From DASZHA01 sp049644325 (GTDB taxonomy: Bacteria > Chloroflexota > Dormibacteria > DASZGP01): a stretch of 21,177 nucleotides of DNA. Position 1 is the stretch's first letter, and each line of letters begins with the position of its first letter. The translations under genes were made by a program, and so were the position numbers. The DNA lies in the NCBI GenBank assembly GCA_049644325.1, contig JBARRR010000177.1, positions 1-21,177 on the forward strand, read 5' to 3'. Below are positions 1 to 5,774 of the stretch, piece after piece. The notes under the pieces are model-generated. The model worked only from the letters and a program-made list of their open reading frames with translations. It was not told the DNA's origin and did not search any database.

Positions 1-198
1 CTGAAGCACTGCGAGCCGGTGTATGAGGAGCTGCCCGGCTGGCAGGAGCCGATCGACCAGGCCAAGAGCTGGGAGGAGCTGCCCGAGAACTGCCGCGGCT
101 ACGTCGACCGTTTGGCCGAGATAATCGGCGCGCCGGTCGACATCATCTCGGTCGGCGCCAGCCGGGACCAGACCATCTTCCGCAAGCTTCCGTACTAG
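1..198 (+). CDS. purA: Adenylosuccinate synthetase, C-terminal fragment
   Basis: The first 198 bases are an open frame from the window edge to a TAG stop, giving the last 65 residues of a protein whose start lies outside the window. The tail has the C-terminal signature of adenylosuccinate synthetase: an ELPGW motif near the front, then APVDIISVGASRDQT and a short basic end. The enzyme joins IMP and aspartate with GTP to make adenylosuccinate, the committed step to AMP, in the cytosol. The next gene follows on the same strand after 59 bases but has its own -10-like element, so co-transcription is not required. The family call is firm; only the catalytic N-terminal part is unseen. Confidence 0.93.
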   Translation: MKHCEPVYEELPGWQEPIDQAKSWEELPENCRGYVDRLAEIIGAPVDIISVGASRDQTIFRKLPY

Positions 199-239
199 CG
201 GACCCCGCCCCGACGTTTTAGCCGCGACTTAATCCCGAT

Positions 240-257
240 CGGTAGTCTTACCGTCCA
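240..257 (+). promoter_or_regulatory. Leaderless-type promoter of the marP-like gene
   Basis: A TAGTCT hexamer at 243-248 is followed by 9 bases and then the GTG start at 258. A -10 element there would place transcription initiation at or very near the start codon. No Shine-Dalgarno sequence is seen. The hexamer lies within a small inverted repeat, CGGTA-GTCT-TACCG (240-253), which could be an operator. No convincing -35 box was found. Confidence 0.5.
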
Positions 258-1433
258 GTGAACCTGCTGGACCTGGTCATCATCGCCTTCATCTTTGGCG
301 CGCTCGGCAACGGCTATCGCCGCGGACTCTCGCTTTCGGCACTGTCGTACATCGGCCTGGTGGCCGGGGTGGCGCTGGGGGCGGCCCTGGCCTCCCCGGT
401 GGAGCGGCTGCTCAACGCCGGCACCACCAACGGGCCCTTCATCGGACTCGGGCTGATCTTCGTGGCGGCGCTGCTGGGCAGCAGCATCGGCTACGCGCTG
501 GGGGAGCCGGTGCGCCTGCGCCTGCTGCGGCTGGGCAAGGGCGGCCAGGTCGACTCCATCCTCGGCGCCATCTTCTCGATCTTCACGGTGCTGGCGACGG
601 CGTGGTTTCTCGGCCAGTCTTTCGACCGCGGTCCTTTCCCCCCGGTTGCCGACGCGATCCAGAAGTCGGCCATCCTCCGGGTCCTCGACGCGACCTTTCC
701 GCGGCCGCCCGGCTTCCTGGCCAACGCCGAGCAGATCATCGCCGGCGTTCCCTACCCCAAGGTCTTCGACGCCATCTCCAACCCCAACCTGCCGGGGCCG
801 GTCACCGTCGACCCCGCCGTGGCCAACAACCCCGCGGTCGTCAACGCCGCCAAGGAGACGGTCAAGATCCGCAGCATCGGCTGCGGCGGCGAGGTATTCG
901 GCAGCGGCTTCCCGGTGGCCAGCGACTACATCATCAGCAACGCCCACGTCGTTGCCGGCACCCATGGCACCCAGGTCTTCGTCCCCGACGGCCGTCGGCT
1001 CCAGGCCACCGTGGTTCTCTTCGACCCCGAGCGCGACGTCTCCGTGATCCGCGTACCCGGCCTCAACATGTCCGCATTGCCGATGGCCGCGGCTAGCCGC
1101 GGCACCTCCGGCGCCACCATCGGCTACCCCGGCGGCGGCAACGAGGTCGTGGCCGCGGCGGCGGTCCGGGCGCAGGTCACCGCCGTCGGTCGTGACATCT
1201 ACGGCAGTGCCCAGGTAAGCCGCGAGATCTACGTGCTGCAGGCGGACATCCATCCCGGCAACTCCGGTGGCCCCATGGTCGACTCCAACGGCCGGGTCGT
1301 GGGCCTGGTCTTCGCTAACAGCACCACCGACCCCAGCGAGGGCTACGCGCTGACTGACGCGGAAGTGGCCCCCGATATCAGCGCCGGCATCAGTTCGACC
1401 AACGCCGCGAACACGGATGGTTGCGCCAGCTAG
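258..1433 (+). CDS. marP: MarP-like membrane serine protease (CvpA domain + trypsin fold)
   Basis: The 391-residue product has a CvpA-like N-terminal membrane domain of about four hydrophobic segments (residues ~1-120), a linker, and a chymotrypsin-fold protease domain outside the membrane. The catalytic triad is visible: His230 (NAHVV), Asp260 (ERDVSVI) and Ser336 (GNSGGPM). Cys209, at the start of the protease domain, and Cys389, three residues from the end, match the placement of the disulfide known in mycobacterial MarP. In mycobacteria MarP is needed for periplasmic acid and oxidative stress resistance. The GTG start is chosen because it begins directly before the first hydrophobic segment and has a -10 element 9 bases upstream. 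The architecture call is firm; an acid-resistance role here is inferred from the family. Confidence 0.85.
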   Translation: MNLLDLVIIAFIFGALGNGYRRGLSLSALSYIGLVAGVALGAALASPVERLLNAGTTNGPFIGLGLIFVAALLGSSIGYALGEPVRLRLLRLGKGGQVDSILGAIFSIFTVLATAWFLGQSFDRGPFPPVADAIQKSAILRVLDATFPRPPGFLANAEQIIAGVPYPKVFDAISNPNLPGPVTVDPAVANNPAVVNAAKETVKIRSIGCGGEVFGSGFPVASDYIISNAHVVAGTHGTQVFVPDGRRLQATVVLFDPERDVSVIRVPGLNMSALPMAAASRGTSGATIGYPGGGNEVVAAAAVRAQVTAVGRDIYGSAQVSREIYVLQADIHPGNSGGPMVDSNGRVVGLVFANSTTDPSEGYALTDAEVAPDISAGISSTNAANTDGCAS

Positions 1434-1440
1434 CGACGAC

Positions 1441-2649
1441 TCAGGTTGGAAGCCGGAGGAGCCACAGCCAGGCCAGCGAGCCCGCCACCGCGACGACGTA
1501 GAGTAGGGAGCCCATTGCCACCAGGCCGATCCGCTGCGTGTCGGGCACCGACTGGTTGCGCCAGAGGAAGAACAGGCCGACCGGCGGCAGCAGAACAAGC
1601 AGCGCCAGCTGCAGAGGGCCGAAGCTGCCCTGGGCCAGGGGAGATGGGGCGCCGGCCGTGGCGGCTCTGGCCGTCGGGGCCCCGACCGGGGTCGGGGTGC
1701 GGGCCCCGAGGATGTCGAAGACCTGGAGCGCGGTGAGCACCACGGCCGCCCCCAGCGCACCGATGCCGTAGGCCACCGCACCCATACCCCGGACAAACAG
1801 GACTGCTGTGATGGCCCCACCGAGGAGGCCGACGGCCAGCCGGAAGTGCCAGGCCTGGGGTAGCCGGCCCACCTCGGCGCCAACGATGCCGACCAGGACG
1901 ACCCCCTCGCCACACAGCAAGTAGACCTCCAGCGGCTGGTGGTTGACGGACAGGGCCACCACCGGCGCGACCAGGAAGCCGGCCAGGTAGAGCCATGAAA
2001 CCCGTCGCGCGTAGCCCAGGACCAGGACGCCGACTGTGGCCAACCCGAAGGATGTCGCGCCTATCGGTCCGGCGACATTGCCGGCATACAGGCGGAGCGG
2101 GTCGATCTGCAGCTGGAACTGCGTCCAGAGCATGATTGGCTCGTCCTGGGGACGCATCGTGATGGGCGCCACCAGCGTCATGTCGGTGCGTGCCCACCAG
2201 AGCCAGGCAATCCCCGCCGCGATCAGCACGCCGTTCAATGCCACCGGCGCCCCAAGCCGCCTTTGCACCCCCTCGCTCAGCACCGCAAGGGCACTGAGGG
2301 CGGCCACCAGCGCATGCGGCAGACCAGGCGGGCATAGGCACGCCACCAAGAGCGCAGTCGCCAGGCCGCGAGAGGCCCCCGGCCATAGGCGGCTGAACTC
2401 GCGGAGGCCGACCTGGTGGAACCCGATGTAGAGCACCACGAGCACCGCCAGCCCGCTGCCCAGCGCCGCGCCCAGCGTCTCCGCCGCGGAGAGGCGGAAG
2501 AAGTACAGCGCCCCCAGGCTGAGCAGGACGGCGATCCCCAGGCGCAGGCGTGACTCATCGAGCCCGTCACTGTTCCCCAGGGTTGCCGAAAGCCGGTCCG
2601 CAAGAGCGGGCCGAGGGCGCGCGACGCCCTCTCTCGCTTCGGTCTCCAC
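1441..2649 (-). CDS. RnfD/NqrB-like polytopic membrane protein, apparently without the flavin motif
   Basis: The 402-residue, very hydrophobic protein has about nine or ten membrane segments. Its middle resembles the RnfD/NqrB family: QRRLGAPVALNG (129-140) recalls the NPA-type segment, and AGNVAGPIGATS (189-200) recalls the GSLGETS loop, followed by a closing helix block to about residue 313. A Pro/Ala-rich linker (317-341) leads to two further TM helices. The region before the GPIGATS loop, where RnfD and NqrB carry the SGAT sequence that covalently binds FMN, shows no such motif. No other Rnf or Nqr subunit is nearby, so an ion-pumping role is unproven. The GTG start is preferred to far upstream starts because those extensions read through antisense sequence of the next gene and because CATAAT lies 6 bases upstream. 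The family call is moderate; a generic membrane protein is the alternative. Confidence 0.6.
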   Translation of the reverse strand: METEAREGVARPRPALADRLSATLGNSDGLDESRLRLGIAVLLSLGALYFFRLSAAETLGAALGSGLAVLVVLYIGFHQVGLREFSRLWPGASRGLATALLVACLCPPGLPHALVAALSALAVLSEGVQRRLGAPVALNGVLIAAGIAWLWWARTDMTLVAPITMRPQDEPIMLWTQFQLQIDPLRLYAGNVAGPIGATSFGLATVGVLVLGYARRVSWLYLAGFLVAPVVALSVNHQPLEVYLLCGEGVVLVGIVGAEVGRLPQAWHFRLAVGLLGGAITAVLFVRGMGAVAYGIGALGAAVVLTALQVFDILGARTPTPVGAPTARAATAGAPSPLAQGSFGPLQLALLVLLPPVGLFFLWRNQSVPDTQRIGLVAMGSLLYVVAVAGSLAWLWLLRLPT

Positions 2650-2661
2650 CCGCGAATTATG
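2650..2661 (-). promoter_or_regulatory. Leaderless-type promoter of the RnfD-like gene
   Basis: On the minus strand CATAAT (2661-2656) is followed by TCGCGG and then the GTG start at 2649. The 6-base gap is what a leaderless transcript would need. No Shine-Dalgarno sequence is present. Confidence 0.5.
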
Positions 2662-2675
2662 TCTGACGACGATCG

Positions 2676-2694
2676 CCGGCCCAACTTGGGCCGG
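2676..2694. promoter_or_regulatory. Perfect 19-base palindrome in a divergent promoter region
   Basis: CCGGCCCAA-C-TTGGGCCGG is a perfect inverted repeat with 9-base arms and a single central base. It sits between two divergent genes, centred 36 bases upstream of the RnfD-like start and 63 upstream of the beta-propeller gene start. If both genes are leaderless it is not transcribed, so a dimeric repressor or activator site is more likely than an RNA hairpin. No cognate regulator is identified. Confidence 0.45.
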
Positions 2695-2733
2695 AGTTTG
2701 GGGGTCGCCGGGGAGCCACCCAGAATCGGCCCC

Positions 2734-2748
2734 TATACTCGTCCGCGG
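2734..2748 (+). promoter_or_regulatory. Leaderless-type promoter of the beta-propeller gene
   Basis: TATACT (2734-2739), a near-consensus -10 hexamer, is followed by 9 bases and the ATG at 2749. There is no Shine-Dalgarno sequence. This element supports the ATG at 2749 over the in-frame ATG at 2659, which would put the promoter inside the coding region and bury the signal peptide. Confidence 0.6.
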
Positions 2749-4182
2749 ATGGCTGTCTTCCCTCGCGTCCTTGTTGCCGCCCTGCTCGCCGCCGTATTCC
2801 TTCCGGCCGCCCTCGGCGCCAGTGGGGCCGACCTGCAGTGGGCCGCTTATGGCACCCTCACCGGCAACAGTCCGGCCTTCAGCATGGCCAGCGACCCGGC
2901 CGCCCCCGGAACCGTGTATGCCGCCACGCTCGGCTCTGGCCTGCTCCGCACCAGCGACGGCAAGAGCTGGAACCAGGTGGGGGCCAGCGTCCTTCCCAAG
3001 CGCCTCTGGCGGATCGCGACCGACCCAGCCAAGGGTCCCAACAATGGCCCTGGACCGATCTACATCGCCTCCGCCGGCCAGGGCTTCTACAAGAGCCTCG
3101 ACAATGGCGCCAACTTTCAACAGTTGAACAACGGGCTCAAGAGCCCCGGTTCGCAGAACGTACGCGCGCTGGCCCTGGGGCGGCAGATGATCGTGATCGG
3201 GACCTCCGACGGCGTCTTCAAGAGCTCCGACGGCGGCAAATCCTGGCAGGCGATGGGGCTGCAAGGGCTGGACGTCAGCGCCGTGACGTTCGCCCAGTAC
3301 TCCAGCCCAACGGTCATCCTCGCCGGCATCGACGGCACTCGGGACGCCGGCTCGCGGCTGGTGCGCACCGTGGACATGGGGGCCAACTGGATCCCGTTGA
3401 CGCAGGGCATTCCGGGCGACCTGGTGGTGACCGCCATCGCCGCCGGGCCCGTCCCCACCGGCCAGAACCTGAGGCCATTGTTCGTGGCGGGGAGCGGCGG
3501 CGTCTTCAAGTCAGACGACGGCGGACAGGGCTGGGCCCAGCTCTCGGGCCTTCCCCAGCAGGGCTTCAACACCCTCGCTACCAGCGCCTATGACGCCAAC
3601 ATCATCTATGCCGCCAGCGACGGCGGCGGCGCGGGCAATGGTGGGGTATGGCGCAGCACCGACCGCGGTGGCACCTGGACTGCGCTCAGCGCGGGGCTCA
3701 GCGAAAAATCGGTGACCGCGCTCACCCTGGGGCGCAACTCCCCGGCGACGCTGGCGGTGGCGGCCTGGAACCCGGACACTCCGACGGCACCGGCCTTCGT
3801 ACTCAACGACACGCAAGCGGTGCCCCAGGGCCAGCCCGAGGGCGGTGTCTGTCCCGAGCCCGGGACCGAGAGCCAGTGCACCGCGCTGAGCGGTGGTACC
3901 CCGGCAAATGTCCCATCGGCATTCGCTCCCCAGGACGCCTGCGCCAGCCCCTCGCCATCGACGTCGCCGTCGCCGTCGATCATCCCAACGCCGTCGGCTG
4001 CGCTGACCTCGGCGAGCCCGTCGGCTGGCTCCAGCAATGCTCCGTTCGGCTGCTCCACCCCCACTCCGGGCCCCGACTCGTCGCCCAAGCCCGGGCCTGA
4101 CGTACCAATCGTGATCGCCCTGGGGGTGCTTGCCATCCTCGCGGTGGTGCTCGTCAGCCGCATCTTCTTCACACGCCGGTAG
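2749..4182 (+). CDS. Exported, membrane-tethered Asp-box (BNR/Ycf48-like) beta-propeller protein
   Basis: The 477-residue product begins with a signal peptide (residues ~1-25, ending near ALGASG). Six Asp-box repeats of the form S-x-D-x-G-x-x-W follow at about residues 69, 118, 160, 209, 256 and 304, spaced 43-49 residues, as expected for propeller blades (sialidase/BNR, Ycf48 and sortilin-type folds). Next comes a Ser/Pro/Thr-rich stalk (~395-450) resembling a cell-wall spacer, a transmembrane helix (452-472) and a short basic end. It is therefore predicted to display a propeller outside the cell on a stalk anchored by its C-terminus. No sialidase catalytic residues are recognised, so the function is likely binding or scaffolding and is unknown. 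It has no LPxTG sorting signal. It is the first of four same-strand genes. Confidence 0.75.
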   Translation: MAVFPRVLVAALLAAVFLPAALGASGADLQWAAYGTLTGNSPAFSMASDPAAPGTVYAATLGSGLLRTSDGKSWNQVGASVLPKRLWRIATDPAKGPNNGPGPIYIASAGQGFYKSLDNGANFQQLNNGLKSPGSQNVRALALGRQMIVIGTSDGVFKSSDGGKSWQAMGLQGLDVSAVTFAQYSSPTVILAGIDGTRDAGSRLVRTVDMGANWIPLTQGIPGDLVVTAIAAGPVPTGQNLRPLFVAGSGGVFKSDDGGQGWAQLSGLPQQGFNTLATSAYDANIIYAASDGGGAGNGGVWRSTDRGGTWTALSAGLSEKSVTALTLGRNSPATLAVAAWNPDTPTAPAFVLNDTQAVPQGQPEGGVCPEPGTESQCTALSGGTPANVPSAFAPQDACASPSPSTSPSPSIIPTPSAALTSASPSAGSSNAPFGCSTPTPGPDSSPKPGPDVPIVIALGVLAILAVVLVSRIFFTRR

Positions 4183-4193
4183 TCGTGTTGCAG

Positions 4194-4218
4194 CGGCTTT
4201 GCATCGCGTGCAGAGCCG
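4194..4218 (+). terminator. Hairpin downstream of the beta-propeller gene
   Basis: CGGCTTTGCA (4194-4203), loop TCGCG, then TGCAGAGCCG (4209-4218) form a 10-bp stem with one U-G wobble, starting 12 bases after the stop codon. No run of T follows, so if it terminates transcription it does so without a canonical U-tract, as is common in high-G+C genomes. Confidence 0.5.
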
Positions 4219-4288
4219 TCACAGAACTTCACAAGAATTTGCGACCGAGCAGTGGCCTTTAAGGGGTGCTGCTCATACGCTAGCTTTG
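4219..4288 (+). promoter_or_regulatory. Promoter region of the ridA-like gene with dyad and tandem TCACA
   Basis: TACGCT (4276-4281) lies 7 bases before the ATG at 4289 and fits a leaderless -10 element. Upstream is a two-part dyad, GAGCAG (4247-4252) with CTGCTC (4269-4274) flanking CCTT-T-AAGG (4256-4264). It is centred near -29 from the start codon, where a repressor would block polymerase. Further upstream TCACAGAACT and TCACAAGAAT repeat in tandem at 4219 and 4229. No known regulator is assigned. Confidence 0.4.
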
Positions 4289-4771
4289 ATGCCTGCACCT
4301 GCACAAACGCCTCCAACAAACACGCCCGAGCAGGTCCTCAGCGGCCTTACCCTCTTCCTTCCACCGCTCCGTCAAGAAGACCTCGCCCTGGTCCAAAGGG
4401 TGGGGCAGATGCTCTACACGCCTGGCGTCCTGCCACGTTGGGGTGATGAGATCCGCCACCCCGGCAGGGTCGGGGCGGATGTCTCGGTCCGTACCGCAGC
4501 CCGTGCCGCTCAGCTCTGCGTGCACAACATCATCGCCCTGGTCCGCAGTGATCTTGGCAGCCTCGACCGCGTCCAGCAGGTCATGACGATCAACGTCCTG
4601 GTGCGCTGCGCCGAGGGCTTTGAGAACCCCGGTCGGGTCGCCGACGGGGCGTCCGAAGCGCTCTACCAGATCTTCGGCTCCCGCGGCCGTCATCACCGGA
4701 CGGTGCTGCCAACCGCCGACCTGCCCCACGATTCCTCGGTCCAGGTAGAGGCGATCTTCCGCTTCGCGTAA
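4289..4771 (+). CDS. RidA/YjgF-family protein
   Basis: The 160-residue protein matches the longer RidA-like subfamily (YjgF endoribonuclease-like, about 150-160 residues). A helix contains RTAARAAQLCVHNIIA, followed by LGSLDRVQQVMTINVLV, then EGFENPGRVADGASE, and the protein ends with a strand HDSSVQVEAIFRF. Classical RidA enzymes hydrolyse reactive enamine/imine intermediates from PLP enzymes using a conserved arginine near the end. In this subfamily that role is not established, and I do not see the classical arginine context clearly. It is probably a cytosolic trimer. The start is set at the ATG at 4289 because the upstream in-frame sequence contains the hairpin and promoter elements. The next gene follows after 50 bases. 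Confidence 0.8.
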   Translation: MPAPAQTPPTNTPEQVLSGLTLFLPPLRQEDLALVQRVGQMLYTPGVLPRWGDEIRHPGRVGADVSVRTAARAAQLCVHNIIALVRSDLGSLDRVQQVMTINVLVRCAEGFENPGRVADGASEALYQIFGSRGRHHRTVLPTADLPHDSSVQVEAIFRFA

Positions 4772-4807
4772 GCGGTAGGCGCCTCGGAGATGCCCGCCAG
4801 GCGCGGG

Positions 4808-4821
4808 TATTCTCGGATGGC
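4808..4821 (+). promoter_or_regulatory. Leaderless-type promoter of ccdA
   Basis: TATTCT (4808-4813) is followed by 8 bases and the ATG at 4822. There is no Shine-Dalgarno sequence upstream of that ATG. This suggests the ccdA-tusA pair is transcribed separately from the ridA-like gene. Confidence 0.5.
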
Positions 4822-5541
4822 ATGCTGCAGAGCGCCGACCCCATCGCCGCGTTCGTCGGCGGCCTCCTCTCCTTCCTCTCGCCCTGCGTCCTGGCCCTGG
4901 TTCCGGGCTACCTCGCCTACCTCGGCGGCGCCAGCGTTGAGGCGGGGGTGACCAAGCGCCGCCTGCTGGTCAACGCCGCCGTTTTCATCGCCGGCTTTTC
5001 AACCGTCTTCATCCTCCTCTTCGCTGTCTTCCGGGCCCTGGTTATCCGACTGCCGCTGGATTACAAGGACCTCCTGACCCAGGTGGCGGCGGTGCTTGTC
5101 ATCTTCCTCGGCCTGCAGTTCCTGGGCCTCTTTCGCCTGGGGATCTTCTTCCGCGAGGCGCGGCTGCAGCTGGCCCACCGGTTGCCGGGCGGCAGCCCGG
5201 TTTCGGCGTTGCTGGTCGGCGCTGCGTTCGGGCTCGGCTGGACCCCGTGCGTCGGGCCGATCCTGACTGCCATCATCCTGCGGGCCTCGGCCCACGACCT
5301 GGCCGGCGGCGCCGGCCTGATGCTGATCTACTGCGCCGGCCTGGCCATCCCCTTCATGCTCGTGGCCCTGGCCATCGATCGTTGGCGCCCCATCATCCGC
5401 GCCATCAATCGCCATGCCCGGGTGGTGGAGTCGGTCTCGGGAGCCCTCCTGGTGGTGGTCGGTCTGCTGCTCTTCACCGGGCAGTTCGCCCAGATCAACC
5501 AGTGGTTCGGGCCGCTGGCGCCCTACCTACCCCAGGGATGA
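4822..5541 (+). CDS. ccdA: CcdA-family thiol:disulfide electron transporter
   Basis: The 239-residue protein has six predicted membrane helices, the size and layout of CcdA (the DsbD transmembrane domain family). The two hallmark cysteines are present in their Pro-Cys contexts: Cys22 (LSFLSPCVLALVPGY) and Cys143 (GLGWTPCVGPIL). CcdA moves reducing equivalents from cytosolic thioredoxin across the membrane to extracytoplasmic thioredoxin-like proteins, for example for cytochrome c maturation or disulfide reduction. No cytochrome c assembly genes are in the window. Its stop codon overlaps the start of the TusA-like gene by four bases (ATGA), so the two products are probably made together, suggesting a shared sulfur or thiol task. 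Confidence 0.9.
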   Translation: MLQSADPIAAFVGGLLSFLSPCVLALVPGYLAYLGGASVEAGVTKRRLLVNAAVFIAGFSTVFILLFAVFRALVIRLPLDYKDLLTQVAAVLVIFLGLQFLGLFRLGIFFREARLQLAHRLPGGSPVSALLVGAAFGLGWTPCVGPILTAIILRASAHDLAGGAGLMLIYCAGLAIPFMLVALAIDRWRPIIRAINRHARVVESVSGALLVVVGLLLFTGQFAQINQWFGPLAPYLPQG

Positions 5542-5774
5542 GCGCGACCGGCGCCGCCACCCTCGACCTGCGCGGCACCAGGTGCCCGCTCAACTACGTC
5601 AAGACGCGGTTGCAACTGGAGCGGATGGAGCTGGGCGCCACGCTTGAGGTCTGGCTGGACCTGGGTGAGCCCGCTGAGCAGGTGCCCCGCTCGCTGAGGA
5701 TGGACGGGCAGGAGGTTACCGACCTGGGTGACGCTGGCGGCTACTTCAGGCTGCAGGTTCACCGGCTGAAGTAG
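5538..5774 (+). CDS. TusA/SirA-family sulfur carrier-like protein
   Basis: The 78-residue product has the TusA fold signature: LDLRGTRCPLNYVKTRLQL near the front with the reactive cysteine at Cys16, then LEVWLDLGEPAEQVPRSLRMDGQEV. TusA-like proteins carry persulfide sulfur to tRNA thiolation, molybdenum cofactor or sulfur oxidation enzymes; others act with membrane transporters. The ATGA overlap with ccdA indicates translational coupling. Its last 29 bases overlap the histidine kinase gene on the other strand. The family call is good; the sulfur acceptor is unknown. Confidence 0.85.
   Translation: MSATGAATLDLRGTRCPLNYVKTRLQLERMELGATLEVWLDLGEPAEQVPRSLRMDGQEVTDLGDAGGYFRLQVHRLK

Noticed and set aside
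195..1913. Long minus-strand open frame of 572 codons across the marP gene
   Set aside because: It is rich in Arg/Gly/Ala/Asp, has no recognisable domain, and lies antisense to a protease with an intact catalytic triad. It is a shadow of high third-position G+C.
2650..3264. Upstream extension of the RnfD-like frame to about 3264
   Set aside because: The extra ~205 residues are low-complexity antisense of the propeller gene, and a GTG with a -10 element is present at 2649.
3950..4182. Sortase (LPxTG) anchoring of the propeller protein
   Set aside because: The stalk, helix and basic tail look like a sorting signal, but there is no LPxTG-like motif before the helix.
4779..4804. Hairpin GCGCCT...AGGCGC between the ridA-like gene and ccdA
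   Set aside because: Six-base arms around a 14-base loop are weak in such GC-rich DNA, and there is no T-run.
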